Below, one piece after another: positions 1-12,129 of a stretch of DNA of 64,000 nt. The stretch is from Ehretia macrophylla. Its lineage: Eukaryota > Streptophyta > Magnoliopsida > Boraginales > Ehretiaceae. Positions within the stretch are counted from its first letter, which is position 1; each line of letters starts with the position of its first letter. Made by a program: the position numbers and the translations under genes. The notes under the pieces are model-generated. The model searched no databases. It was not told where the DNA came from and saw only the letters and a program-made list of their open reading frames with translations. The stretch is taken from contig CM075778.1 of assembly GCA_037974665.1 (NCBI GenBank), positions 14,001,001 to 14,065,000 on the forward strand, given 5' to 3'.

Positions 1-797
1 TATTTCATTGCTTAGCATATTATGAAATGGCTAAATACTAAATCATACTTAAAAATGTCTGAAACTTTGAAATGGTCAAGAGTTAAAGACTTAAACTCTT
101 TTATCTATTCAAATGGCTAAATACACTCATATGGTTCATCAAATACTATCTTAACATGCATTCACCAATAACAAGCAACAACAATACATAGCTAAGCATT
201 ATCATCAACAATATAACAAATACATGCAAAGACATGAAAATCCTCACCTTAGAAATATTGAAATAAAGAGAAAACAACTAGTAGAAAGCTTGAATACACT
301 AAGAAGAGATCAAATGTTCAATCTTGGCCTTTGAATCAACTTCTAAGCACCTCAAACAAACTCAAAATGCAAGAAAACATTATTCCTCTTTTTCTCTCAT
401 TCACACAGCTGAACTAGGGCTTCCTATTGCATTTTTTTTTTTATCATTATCTTATTATTTATATTAATATCTAGGTGGTCAAAGGCTTGGTCAAAGGTAG
501 ACTACTCTTCCAAGGTGTAAAATGACCAAAAGGTTAGCTTATTTCATCTTTATTACCTAAATACCCTTAATTAAATGTCCTAAATTGCTAATGACCTAAC
601 ACTCTTGTTCTTTTGTTCATATTACCCTTATACCGTAACTACAAGATTGGCTAATGTGAAAAATACTATTTTGCCCTTCTAGGAAATATAGGTGAAATGC
701 ACTTAAAATCAAGTTGAATGCAAATTTAAAATGCACAAATAAGTTCAAGTAATAGAATGAACATTTAAATCTATATGATGCATGTTGGGGTCTCACA
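1..797 (-). mobile_element. Gypsy-like long LTR, partial (cut by window start)
   Basis: On the minus strand this begins TGTGAGACCCCAACATGC at 797, the same style of LTR start (TGTGA-A-CCC) as the other long LTRs of the window. A purine-rich tract lies just outside it at 798-825, so this is the 3' LTR of a minus-strand element. It carries the AAGGTGAGG motif (minus strand, about 241-250) seen in related LTRs. A copy about 97% identical by eye lies at 55112-55903. The far end is outside the window, so full length is unknown. It is a fossil with no coding capacity in view. Confidence 0.65.
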
Positions 798-867
798 CTT
801 TCTTCCTTCTCTTAGATGATACAGAATGGTAGAATTCTTCCCCTTGTTTCTCGTAGTGATTCTCGGA
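798..867 (-). mobile_element. Internal 3' end with polypurine tract of the preceding LTR element
   Basis: Short stretch adjoining the LTR at 1-797. On the minus strand it ends in a purine run (AGAGAAGGAAGAAAG), as expected for a polypurine tract next to a 3' LTR. It is duplicated at 55904-55973. In both copies the shared sequence stops at the same base and is followed by a TG-starting LTR of a different family. Nothing else of the internal region survives here. Confidence 0.5.
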
Positions 868-2394
868 TGAATGAGAGAAAGAGAGAAATAGAGAGAGAGA
901 AAGAGAGAGATAAATTTTTATTTTTCTTCTTGCTCCTACTCTGTAGATGGTGTTGTGTGGGGGGCGGTGAAGAAGACATCTATTTATAGATATAAAATAG
1001 CCTTAGTAGTTAATCCAAGCTGAACTAGGATTTGGATTCTTGGCCAATAAGTTAATCTTATGCACCTTTGGACTTGGCTAGTCGAATAACATATGTAAAC
1101 TACTAATCTCTTAGATCTCACATGAACCATGGCCTAGATGGGCTAGGCGCCGACTTGGCTCAAGCTTGCTTAATCCATGTATTATTTTGCTAATTAATTA
1201 TTTACTAGTTTCCAAATTGTGCTCAACTTATCCAAATAGGAAACACTCCTAACTAGGATACTTAGTTGCAATTGGATACTTTAATTTAGTAATTCTAAAT
1301 ACAAAATAAGTAACTAGAAAACTTTAACATATATCTAAAAGGAAATAGGCTAGAAGAGGGACCAAAAAACATAAACAACTTAGCTACTAAGAAGACCAAA
1401 ATGTCCCTGCTAACCCCATAACACATTTAGGCTTTTCAACTTTGACTTATTCCACTAAAAAGTCATGGCTACACTTCAAGATTTTTACTGCTGAATGTAG
1501 AAGCTTGTTATACCATGTATGACCTTTGTCTCCGACCTACTAAGTAGAATGACCAAAATACCCCTCCATGTCACACTTACAAACAAGAAAGACTTTTACT
1601 GTACTATCTCTTCGTTGATTGCGTCTTCTTCTTGAGACATCTAAATCCTTTAAGTAACCATCATTCAAATAAAAAATACTTGATCTAGGAGCGACCCTCA
1701 AGCCAGATATTTGATATACTCCTGGAGTATACCATTAAACTTAAATTTGGATGATCTATTGGATAATTACAAGGGAGCGATTACTTTGTCACGTGACAGC
1801 ATGGTGACTATATTGCATATGCATATTCCAATTAGTCAAACCCATATGCCCAAAACATGGAGCTATTGATCCACAATTGAGGCTCACCCATAGTGCATCA
1901 AAGCACATAAACCTAATTTCGTCAGTTCATGCACATATGTTCAAAATTAAGAGTAATTATCACTTAGTAGCATAAGGTATATATTAATCTCTATCTTTGA
2001 TAGTACCTCTTAAAGAAATCATACCTAAGTGGTTCGTTCAATGTATGACACACACACTAGTGTGACTTAGTCTGGAATCCTACCAATGACCAAGGCAGAT
2101 CACTCTTCACAGGAGATTAACTTACTATAACCTAAACCTTGATAAAGTACCCAACTCCATCAATCGGTTATCAACTGATTCTAGAACCAAGTGTCTATGA
2201 CTTAGACCTTCTACGCTCATACACTGTGTGCCTAAGTCATACACTATGGATCAAGGGCCTTTATACAAAGTATACATAAAGTAAGACAGAGAGAGTATGC
2301 AAGAATGTATTCATAAATTAACAATCACAATATGTATTCATTATTATTGAAATGTCACATGCTAGTGGTCTTTAGGGCATACTAATCCCAACAA
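868..2394 (-). mobile_element. Copia-type LTR, probably solo
   Basis: On the minus strand the LTR begins TGTTGGGATTAGTATGCCC at 2394, a typical plant copia LTR start, and ends near 868 with a CA dinucleotide. A TATA box (minus strand TATAAATA at 981-988) lies about 115 bp from the end, as expected for a long U3 and a short R-U5. No primer-binding site or pol sequence adjoins it, so I call it a solo LTR. No clear TSD was found, because the right flank is LINE sequence and the left flank is a different repeat. Confidence 0.6.
981..988 (-). promoter_or_regulatory. TATA box of the copia LTR
   Basis: TATAAATA read on the minus strand, followed by GC-richer sequence and the LTR end about 115 bp downstream. 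Position and sequence fit the promoter of the LTR at 868-2394. Whether it is still active cannot be seen. Confidence 0.45.
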
Positions 2395-4870
2395 AGGTAG
2401 AGTGGGATTGCATACAACAACTACTAACCCAATTTGGTTTCCACTCTCGCTGGGTCCATTGCGTTATGCATTGTATGACAATAGTCTTATATAAGGTCTT
2501 GTTCAAGGGTAAACTACTCCCATAGACCAAGTTTACTCGATGTCTCAGTCAAAGAGACCTATTGTCCCCTTTGTTGTTTGCTATCTTAACACAGGCTTTG
2601 TCAACTATGATACAAGCCCGAATTAGTTCGGGGTCGCTAAAGGGTCTCAAATGGCTCGCTAACCTCTAATTTTGTCTCATCTCTTGTTTGCAGACAATAC
2701 TATGTTCTTTATAGAAGTGACTGATCAAGATGCTTTATGCCTTTAGGATATCCTGTACTACTACTATTTTGTCTCTAGGCAAACTATCAATTATGTCAAG
2801 TTGGGAATTTCCTTCAGTGCCAACACCTGTCTTCTAGTGCAAGAGGGTATCAAATCTATTTTGTATGCTCACAAACTAGCAGATCTAGGAACTATTTGAG
2901 GTTACCAATGGTTTGGGGCTGATAACAAAAGGCATTCTTCAATGGATTATCGACTGCATACTATCCAAGATCCAAGGATGGAAATACAACCTCTTATCTA
3001 AACGTAGGAAAGAGACAATGATTAAGTTAATGTTTTACTATATTCCAGCCTATGTTATATCTCTTCTTTGCTTCCCCAAATCCATTTGTGAGGCTCTATG
3101 CTCAGTCGTGGCTAAATTTTGGTGGAATGAGCAAGGTCGCTATAGAATTCATTGGCTTCCATGGTTTGAACTTGCAAAAACAAAAATGGATAGAGGTCTT
3201 GGCTTCAGGAAGTTTGAATATATGAATATTCCTATGCTTTCTGGCCAGGCATGGGGAATATTGCAGCACCCATACTATCTTACTGCTAGACTTATGAAGA
3301 GTTTTTATTATCCATCAGAATCTTTTTGGTTAGCTAGGTGGGTCATCGTCTGTCTTGGGTTTAGTGCAATCTTTTGGTGTGTATAGACTTGTTAAGGAAT
3401 AAGGCAATTTGGCATCCTGGGTTCGGGAAATCTATTCATATTTGGGAGAATCCATGGGTTTCGAAGTGTTGCAACCTTGTTTGTCTAGCCACGTTTACTC
3501 TCAGGTTTTTCTCACAGTTGATTCTCCTGAATACAAACACTTGGAATTTGAGACCGCTTGATAACCTTTTTACCTAACAATTAGGAAGAAAATCCTCTAC
3601 ATCCCTCTTTCCTATACGAATCAAGACCATAAATTGATTTGGCCTCATACTAAAAATGTTGTATACTCGGTAAAATCAAGATACCATCTATTGGTTGCTT
3701 AATCCCATCCATCGTACATCCCAACCGCTTCTTCCTCTAATGTTACCCTTGGTGGCTTGTGGAAGGCTATCTAGCAGACCCCGATCTACCCCAAAATCAA
3801 ATCCTTAAATTGGAAAGCTTATCAAAATGCATTACCGTCAAAGGATGCAAAGTTTCAATGACCGTGTGCTTCAAGTCCGATATGTAAACTTTGTGGAATT
3901 GAGCCAAAAAGTATGGAACGCTTTTTTCTTCTTTGCCTATGGAGCCGAGCTTGCTGGTATGACTCCCCTCTAGCCTATCGTGTACAAATAGATGATGTAT
4001 CACAGTTTGATACATGGTTGTGGAATTTTCCATTTGTTTGTTTCCTATTTGGGCATGACAAAGGGAACAGTGCGGCCTTTATTTTCTCGTTGTGCCGAAA
4101 ATTATGAAATGGGCGTAATGCACATGTGTTTGATAATTTCCTAGCCAATCCTATAGTTGTTATTGACAATGCGAGCTCTATGGCTAAGGAATATGGTAAC
4201 GCTAATCCCACTCAATTGTTTCAAGCTCTAACACTAAAAATCACAATAGCCCTAATAACATGTATGTACCTCGTAGATATTACCTCTAGTTGAAATTATC
4301 AAATGTAATGTCAATGCAGTGTGGACTAGTGCCTCAATGGTATTTTGGGATCATGAGGGATCTTTTATCTCTCGCTTTAATTGCATGTGTGCGGCCTCGG
4401 ACACCTTTCAAGGTGAGAACACTACACTATAGGATGCATGCTCGATAGTTCAGTCATGTGACTTTCTTAATGTCACATTTGAGATTGATTATAAGGAGCT
4501 TGATCAGGTCATTTTTTCTTCTTTGTTGTCGTGTGCCAAATAGAACTCCTCATGTATTGTCGAAGATATACGTGGCTTTGCTAGATCATATCTGCAATGT
4601 TCATTCTCCGTGGTATCCCGTCTTGTGAATAAAGTTACAAAATGGATTACAAAATAGACTCAACGGGTTATGTTACCTATTAATTGGCTCAATTGTTGTC
4701 CTCCTCTTTTGCTTAGTTTATTACGTATTGATATTATACAAACTATTCGTCACTCAACTAGGATCGGTTGATTGTTAATGAGACATGATCCTTTTGAGAA
4801 AGAAAATGTGGTATTGGTTCGTTGGGTGAAGCACTGGCATTAATTGGTGTGACTGATCTTTTTATTTTTC
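2395..4870 (+). mobile_element. L1-type LINE ORF2 remnant, 5'-truncated
   Basis: Remnant of a plant L1-like non-LTR retrotransposon. In order it shows the middle of the reverse transcriptase (VEWDCIQQLL, then the QRDLLSPLLFAIL region at about 2400-2700), the RT C-terminal and connector region (open reading 2913-3386, with IQGWKYNLLS, FWWNEQGRYRIHW and GLGFRKFEYMN), a zf-RVT-like part (about 3620-4110, with LIWPHTKN and MERFFLLCLWSRACWY) and an RNase H-like tail (about 4290-4700). The endonuclease and first RT blocks are absent: the remnant starts abruptly at the copia LTR. Stops and frameshifts interrupt it repeatedly, so it is dead. No poly(A) tail or TSD is visible at the 3' side, whose limit is uncertain. 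Confidence 0.85.
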
Positions 4871-5115
4871 TCTAGCTGACTTTCGCATAGGCCATGAAGT
4901 TGAATATATAAAATGGTTATGGCCCAATAATTTGGCCATTATGGCCTAATGATTGGGCCATTAGGACTATTCTATTTTTTATTTCTTTAATAATTCTTTA
5001 CTTCTTACTATTTTCTTCATTTTGGGCCTTACTCTTCATCATGAACACTACCTTTTCCTTTCGAATATGCCCTATATCACAAAGGATTCATATAAATTAA
5101 TTATTTTAGCATTAC
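4871..5115. other. AT-rich spacer between LINE and long LTR
   Basis: No coding signal, hairpin or terminal motif recognised. It may include the LINE 3' untranslated tail. It contains a short repeated phrase around TTTGGCCATTA at about 4930-4970. Confidence 0.3.
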
Positions 5116-6215
5116 CTGTAAGGCCAAGTGAATTTTATGTGCATTTAATTGTTTAATTTATTATTTGAATGTTATATGTGCATTTTAGTTGCAAGAGATT
5201 AAAATTTAAGTGGCATTTCATTTAATTTAGCAAACTAGGATCTACATGTAAATAATATAAAAGGGGTTTCATAGTACTCATTTAACCTTTGTAAATATTT
5301 TGCCTAATAGGACATACTTGTAATTATAATCAAAGAGCTTGCATAAGTGGTCATTGACGTTATATGATATTTTGCCAAGCACATAAGATTAACCTTGACC
5401 ATTTGACTAACATTGTCCCTTTAATTAAAACAAGACAAAGCAAAAAAACAAAAAACAAAAAAAAGAGAAAGGAGATCGTGTAAAGAGAAAGAAAAGGGGA
5501 AGAAGAAGAATAGTAAGGGTTTGTGAAATTTGAGAGAAAAGAAGGGTTTGCTTCCATTTTAGGCCAATTTGGATGTGAAAATTGCATATCCTTGCTCAAC
5601 CTTCGCTATTTCTTGCTTTAATCTTCAAAAAAAGGTGAGGGGTTTTCAAATCTAGAAGTTTAAAGTTTGATATTTTGTTGTGAATTTATGTAATTGTGTT
5701 GTATTTGTTATTTGTTCTTGTATATCTTGTTTGGTAGTGATTAGAGAGTAACATATATAAATTGAAGTGTGATTGAATCACCAAATGTTGTAAGCTAGCC
5801 AAAATGTGTTATAGGTGAATTTTGTAGCTAGATATAAGTTTAATCTTTATTCATAGCATAAATAAGAAGTTTAAGCCTCAACTCACTCCAATCTTGCTTC
5901 CAAACCTCTAAAACATGCTATGAGCACACACACACACACACACACACATGGTGGTTTAAATGCTTGTTTTGCTACTTAAATGCTAGGTGAATGCTTGTGT
6001 GCTTGTATGGAATTGCAAGTTATAAAGTGGGTTGCTAAATATGTTGTAAAGTGTTGCTGGTTGGAGTTAAAGTGTTGATAATTGTTATTGCTAAGGTTCT
6101 TGAATGTTGAAGGTGCTTGCTAAAGGTTGGGTAACCTATTTTGTTACCTAGTAAATATGCTAATGAATGTTGTTATTAAGTGTTAATTGAATGTTAAATG
6201 TTGTTGAGGGCAACC
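5116..6215 (+). mobile_element. Long gypsy-like LTR, left part (continues at 9750-10635)
   Basis: Plus-strand LTR of the long-LTR lineage. The start near TGTAAGGCCAAG is my best guess. It carries the splice-donor-like AAAGGTGAGGGG at about 5630. It is split at 6215 by an LTR insertion with a CAACC duplication (6211-6215 and 9745-9749) and resumes at 9750. A short CA microsatellite lies at about 5929-5948. No internal domain is attached. Confidence 0.5.
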
Positions 6216-6305
6216 TGTAACGCCCCGATCCCTCACGAGACCGGAGGCTCTAATAACCATGCTATTCTCAACCCAATCCCAAACTCGGTCTCAGACCACC
6301 TAAAA

Positions 6306-9300
6306 TGTAACGCCCCGACTCAACCCCACACTAAAGGTTAAGTCTGGACCCGACAAACGGACAGAGTCTCCCCTGTACCGTGGACATTCTGAAAGCCTGT
6401 AAACAACCAATAAAGCCACAAAACAACCTAGAACTCCAATTCTAATTAAAGACTCAAACTTTAAGGCTATCCGAGCCTTAAAACATTCAAACAGTTAGAA
6501 TCATGCAAGCATACATCCAACTTCACTTCTTTACCAAACTGCTTATCATGCCACTCCATGATAGCTTTTAAGCATTCTTAGAAATTGAAAACAACCAGTC
6601 ATTCACTCCCAAGCATGCAGAGAAGCTAAGAGCAGAAATATAAGTTATTACATGCCATAATTCATATCTCCTACTACAATCAACTAGCATTCAGCTTACA
6701 ATCACTCAAACATATACATAAGCACTTAGGTTACAAAATAGAAAATAAGGTAGAGCAAACAAGATCTCCACATAATAGCAAGAGCCATAAATCCACCTCA
6801 CGCAATTAGACACTGCAACTAAGGCAACTCCTCCTCCAAATGCACCTCCTAAAACATGTTAGCGAGGTATGAGCAACCACTGTTGCCCAGTGAGGGATAA
6901 AGTCTCCCGGGGCGTGCAATGCAACAAGTAATACAGTTAAACATTAATAGCAATTAAAACCATCCAAGAATGACAACAGATTAAGTAACCACACATTAAA
7001 AAGGATACATTACACTTAACCCCAACACTCCAATCTTCACTTGATCTTCATTCACGATCCACGAACCACGATCACTGTGCCGGCATAATCCCAATCACTC
7101 CAGTGGGTGTACTCTGGATGTACCCCGATAATCCTACGACCCAACATCCCCTGGCAATCTCCGGACCAGGCGAATGAGGGACTAGGGCACGGAGTTTGAA
7201 TATCCACTGGCAAGCCCTCTACCGCCCAGCCGATATTCAACACATCCGCCCCTGACACTATGGTTGCGCAACCACTATGCAATGCACTTATCAATGGCAA
7301 GACAATATCAAAAATATAAGCTATAACACATAGGAGGATCAACAAAGTAGGTTGACCTCGAAGCAGTTAGAATATAAGCAATTTACATAAGCAATTAAGC
7401 AGTTTTACAAATGGGCATATTCAAGATACACATAGAACTATACCAAAAGCTCCAAAACAATTAGAAACCACATTTAAACACACAAGGAGTCATGCCATGG
7501 TTTTAGAAGCGTGAAACAACTGAATTTGCACTTAAACCCCTTTGTTATTCAAGCTATTTTCCTTCCAAACTCATGTTAGAGATTCAAATTCAAGGGGAAG
7601 CTATACCAATATTCTAATTAGCCCTTAAGGTACCCTTACAACCCTCAAACGCGTTCAATTACCCGCAATTACCCCAAAAGCCCCAATTTCCCTCTTATAG
7701 CTTTGAACTACACATATCTTAACCGGGCTTCAAACAAGGGTTAACAAAGCTTCTATAGCACCTAGGTAGCCTAACAATACCAAATGTGAAGCTCAATTCT
7801 ACCCGGATTAGCATTAACCCGAAACCCCTTTTAAAAAGTCGGCTATGTCGCGTTTTAGTTAAGTTCCGAGCAATTAAACTACATGGGGTCATTAGACTAT
7901 CTTCATTAATATCTATAGCACCTAACTATAGTATTGAATCAAACCCGAAAGCACATTTTATCAAAACCTTAAAATTTACACTATTCATTGTCTTCATTAA
8001 CTTGTCATTTCAAAATATAGCCATAAACTATGCCAATAGCTTGCAAAAGAATGTTCACTAATCATTTTAGAAGGTTTTGGAAGCATTCATAAGCATTTAT
8101 ATCACAATATACAACAATTACAAAATTCAACACAAACCCTAACATTCAAAGAAATGCATATAAATGTTTCTCCCTCACCTCTACTAGTTTCCATGACGCA
8201 AGTTTGGCTCAATGGATCCACCTAGCATGTAATAGAACACATATTTATCACAAGAAACCTCATAGACGTGATTCACAGCCAAATATAACAACGAGAACAA
8301 TAGCTAAGTAGGCAATACTAGCTCAATTATAGCAACTTATGCAATCAAAATTATTCTAACTTCCACCTATCACTACACAACCTTAGCATGCTACTATTAT
8401 AACTTCGAGGCATCCCAAAGGTCACCATTACAAGCGTAGAGATTACACACCACACAGGAGCACACATTTGCACCTAAACCAACCATTTCAACTCAAAAAC
8501 ACCAACAATTTAGCTTATTCCACCCAAACCACCATGACCCTCCAACTACCAACATTTTTCCCTGTCTAATAAAAGGCTTATAAACCATATAATAGCATAA
8601 AATAAGCAATCTAATGGGTGCACAAAAACTGCCCAATGAAACAGTCCCTAAACGCCCAAAAATAGAAAAATTCAGCAAGCTACATTCTCCATTTATTTTG
8701 CTCCGTTTTGCAATCTCAAGTTATTTTATTATGCTAGATAGGTTCATTAACATATATGAGCATTATATAAAATCTAAGAATCAAGATTAGACACAACTTA
8801 GGCATATAAATCATTGAACAACTCAAAATAGCCAATTTCAACAAAATATGTTCTATATAAGAAATTAATCGGTAAAGTCTTCTCTAACACCTATTTAGCA
8901 AGATACAAATGCAATCCTAGCATTTTATGACGTAAAAATAAACTTTGGAAGATTTGAAAAAAAAATCTCTCACCTTTGTTTCGCAAAATAAAGGCAAAAA
9001 CGATCGGTAGAAAGATGCTAGACGTCGACACGAGTCTAAAAATGCTTGGTTTGCGTCTTGGTTCCGCTTCTAGCTCAAGATATAAGCAAAATAGTGAAAA
9101 ATCTACTATTCTTAGGGTTTGGACTGGTCACGGCTGAAGCAAGAAGAAGATGAGCAATTTTGGGATTTTTTTTTTGGTGTTTTATAAGCTTTAATGAAAG
9201 TCAAAGGTCAAGTCTTCGGTCAAACCCGCGTAAACCAAAACAGCCCTGCGCAACCTTACGAAAACGGCCATAACTTCTTCTAGAAAACTCCAATTCACGA

Positions 9301-9681
9301 ACGGTTTGAAGCCTTAGAAACTAGACTCATAGAGCTTTCCAACCATATATAATTTGCTACCTAAATCTTCCCCAATTGGTTCAGATTTAATTCTAAAGTT
9401 GACCCAAAATTTGACTAATTAACCTTGCATTTTTATTACTAATCCCAAGTTTGCCTTTCATTAAACATTTTAAAAATTTCCACCTTGTCCTAATTGGTCA
9501 ATGTAGATGAAAAGTCAACTAGTTTAGTCAAAGAATGTGAAAGTCAACAAGATGTAATTTAAATGAACTATGCAATTTTAAATTTTAAAACACTAAATAA
9601 GTCATGTAAATGCACATATTATTTTTCAAATAATGATTAAAATAAATGAATGCACATGTAATGAATGCTCGGGTTCTCACA
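6306..9681 (-). mobile_element. Inner 3.4-kb long LTR (solo)
   Basis: On the minus strand it starts TGTGAGAACCCGAGC and ends CGGGGCGTTACA. A TATA box (TATAAA, minus, 9181-9186) separates a U3 of about 500 bp from a very long R-U5. Two AAGGTGAGA/AGGTGAGG donor-like motifs follow, at about 8967 and 8170. The shared GGGTCGTAG-type core is at about 7130 and the CCTCACTGGG box at about 6890. The U3 segment at about 9230-9600 closely matches the U3 of the young element at 44409-51418, although the R-U5 parts differ. Confidence 0.65.
9181..9186 (-). promoter_or_regulatory. TATA box of the inner long LTR
   Basis: On the minus strand the sequence reads AAGCTTATAAAACACC. The same GCTTATAA context occurs in the LTRs at 36902-39778 and 55974-58694, which supports it as the lineage's core promoter. 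Confidence 0.5.
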
Positions 9682-9749
9682 GCTACCATTTAAGATAACA
9701 CATAATAAATGCAATTAAATACGTGCCCATTTTGGGGTATCACACAACC

Positions 9750-10635
9750 TACTTTGTTGTTCTCTCAAAATGATGTAAATGCGTGATTGAATGAATGTTA
9801 TTAAGGCATGGTAGCGTCGTGTCAACTCGGGTGGCATCGGGCTTGCCGGGTTGAATTGGCGTAACTACCGTGGTCCTATTCCCTATCCCGCATGCATGGA
9901 GAATTTCATAGGGTGTTGGTCGTAGGTTTTAGGTGTATCTCCGAAGTGCACTTTAGTAGGAGTAATAAGATGTGACAGAGTTCGTGATGGTGGTATAAGG
10001 GGACGACATCAACAATGTTTAGCGTATTCTTCTTGAATGTTTATATACCTTTGTTGTTACTTGAGTTAATTGTGTTAATGTTTATATATTGTTTCAACGC
10101 ATGTTTTCAAATGGATTTTCAAGTAAAAGCTTTTCCAAAACCTCCTGTTTTCCCTTCTCACTGAGCCTGTCCAGCTCACCCCGTTTTATGAACATTTCAA
10201 GTGAGCCCGAGGTTGAGTACGTGCCTCAAGAGAATGAAAATGAACCCTATGCTTGATGTGCTTGGATGAACATGTTGTTTATGTACATATTGTTGTTATG
10301 TAGTTCATGTTGTAAGTAAAGACTTTTGATCATGTAATATGATTGGCCAATGTTGTCTATTTTGAACTTTAAATGATTCTTTATAATTAGGGAAGTTAGT
10401 TGGCCATGTTCATAATGTTTGGCTTGTGGCAGCCTATTTTGGAAAACCATGTAGTTATTATGTCCATGTTTAAAGTAGGTTGACCAGGTGGTTTTGTTGT
10501 GTAATCCACATTGCTTGTTAAGTGAATTGTTGTACAAGTGGAATTGTCAAATGTGGCACATTACAGGTGTTATAATGTCAAAATTTCATCGCGTCCGGAC
10601 TTGGTTCTAAGCAGGGTCGGGTCAGGGCGTGAAAC
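9750..10635 (+). mobile_element. Long gypsy-like LTR, right part
   Basis: Continuation of the LTR at 5116-6215 after the CAACC insertion. It contains the lineage core (GGTCGTAGG at about 9920), a CTCACTGAGCC box at about 10158 and ends near GGGCGTGAAACA at about 10635, similar to the GGGCGTGACA end at 42627-42636. It is directly joined to a copia fragment on the right. Confidence 0.5.
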
Positions 10636-11004
10636 AACCAATAGTCACATTATCAACATGTGAAGCTGAGTATGTAGCCGCTACTACAACTGTGTGTCAT
10701 GTGCTATGACTACAGAATTTGCTTAAGGAGCTCAACTTTTCTCAAGATGAAGCAACATAAATATTTGTGGACAACAAGTTAGCAATTCCGTTGGCAATGA
10801 AACCCTGTCTTCCATGATAGAAGCAAGCACATTAATACCAGATATCATTTCATCAGAGAATGTGTCATGAAAAAGGATGTCCAAATAAAGTTCATGAAGT
10901 CACAAGACCAAGTAGTGGATATTTTCACTAAGTCTCTTTCGACTGAAGTTTTTCTCAAGTTGATATCTCGTCTTGGAATAACAAATTCAAGTTTAAAAAG
11001 GGGG
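10636..11004 (+). mobile_element. Copia pol tail (RNase H end) with polypurine tract
   Basis: Degraded 3' end of a copia polyprotein on the plus strand. The reading QPIVTLSTCEAEYVAATTT, a later VDNKLAIPLA region and a final part before AAAAAGGGGG correspond to the copia RNase H C-terminus and polypurine tract. The 5' portion of the element is missing at its junction with the long LTR. It is a fossil with several breaks. Confidence 0.75.
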
Positions 11005-11454
11005 TGTTGAAAAGTAAATTTGAATTTGGACTAAGTATCAAAAATTGGGCTAGCTATAACATTTATTTGGTCCAAAATAAAGAAAATGTTGGTCCAATTG
11101 AGAGCTCGAGTTAGAAAATTATCGAGACCAAATTCTAGAAGAAGTCTTGGAATAATATCTTAGAAAATTATCTAAAAGAGTCTAGGAGAAAATTAATTAT
11201 TCTAAATATATTTGACTAGCTAGAAGGATCTAGGAATATTATCTAACATATTCCAAGTATCTTCAAGATTATCTTGTGTAGAATCTTCCTTTAGCACCTA
11301 TAAATAAGGGGAACTCCAAGCATTTATAACTAAGCCAAAGTTGTAATCTTTTCTTCAATATAAATTTTTTAGTTCCTCCAAAATTCTTCTCTTTCACTTT
11401 CTAAATATTTTTTACATAAGTTCTTGTTCTCTAAATTAATCTAGATCTATCACA
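11005..11454 (+). mobile_element. Copia 3' LTR
   Basis: Follows the polypurine tract immediately and starts TGTTGAAAAGTAAATTTG. A TATA box (TATAAATA) lies at 11299-11306. The end is placed at a CA near 11454 but is not fixed by a TSD. At about 450 bp it is typical for a copia LTR and different from the 289-bp LTRs of the copia element at 26940-31654. Confidence 0.6.
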
Positions 11455-11971
11455 ACATCACTTCCCCCATATAACCCACAAAAGTCCCCACGCTCTCCCC
11501 TGCCCCCCGCCACGCACACATAAATAAAAAATAAAAAAAACACACACACACACAACACAATTATTATAATAGCGAAAGAAAAACGTGCCTTGTCCTTCCA
11601 AATTTGGGTTTCCAAGGATATTATCGAAAATAAGATTTTCAGTTTGGCACCCGTAAAACACAAAATTTCGCCCCTTGCATGCTTGGCAAAGTGTAAGAAG
11701 CAAAATGGCTACTCTTTGTGCAGACATTTGTACTTTATACATGCGGGGATTAGTAATGTGCAGTGAAACGCATTTGTGGATTGAAAAAATTCAAAATTTG
11801 TACAGACATTTGTACTTTAAAGTATTGCTAGGTGCAGGTAATAAGAAGTATAGCCAAACGCTATTTGTCCTTTTCTTACTATGCTCAGTTTTCCTAGGAG
11901 CATCGTTTACAAAATGCATGCAGTTAATTGATCAAGTTGCACAACTCTCACCTGACACAGTTTTTACTTAT
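11455..11971. other. Unassigned spacer 3' of the B3 gene
   Basis: No recognisable gene. It begins with a C-rich and CA-rich low-complexity stretch (11460-11560). A 107-codon plus-strand reading at 11675-11998 has no recognisable domain and overlaps the foldback at 11972, so I do not call it a gene. Confidence 0.3.
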
Positions 11972-12112
11972 GGGAAATTCTTTAAAATATTTAACTAATC
12001 GATTAATTAAGATTTTTACACATAAAATATTAGAACTAAACATATATAAAGATCATTCATTGAATAAAAAAATCTTATTAACCGATTAGTCAAATTTTTT
12101 GAAAACTTTTCC
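11972..12112. repeat. Small foldback MITE just 3' of the B3 gene
   Basis: Two arms of about 45 bp are inverted copies of each other: the left arm reads GGGAAATTCTTTAAAATATT and the right arm, reverse-complemented, reads GGAAAAGTTTTCAAAAAATT, followed in both by GACTAATC/AACTAATCG and TTAATAAGATTTTT-like sequence. Total about 141 bp, ending some 18 bp from the B3 stop codon. The arm start resembles that of the foldback at 13207-13354, which suggests one family on both sides of the gene. Confidence 0.55.
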
Positions 12113-12129
12113 TTTACTTCTCGAAGCCA

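Larger units (their letters stand above)
6216..9744 (-). mobile_element. Composite long LTR (LTR within LTR), minus strand, TSD CAACC
   Basis: The insert is flanked by a perfect 5-bp duplication CAACC (6211-6215, 9745-9749). On the minus strand its outer ends are TGTGATACCCCAAAATG and GGGCGTTACA. Only 90 bp of outer LTR remain on the left (6216-6305) and 63 bp on the right (9682-9744). Between them sits a complete LTR of a related family (6306-9681), which has no matching flanks of its own. No primer-binding site, polypurine tract or coding region remains, so this is solo-LTR-type debris. Short minus-strand open readings inside it have no recognisable domain. Confidence 0.7.

Noticed and set aside
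7052-7345. 97-codon minus-strand reading with a partner at 56823-57050
   Set aside because: The similarity between the two comes from the conserved non-coding LTR core (GGGTCGTAG region); no ORF is kept in other copies.
11675-11998. 107-codon plus-strand reading with a hydrophobic stretch
   Set aside because: No recognisable domain, overlaps a foldback element and has no neighbouring support.
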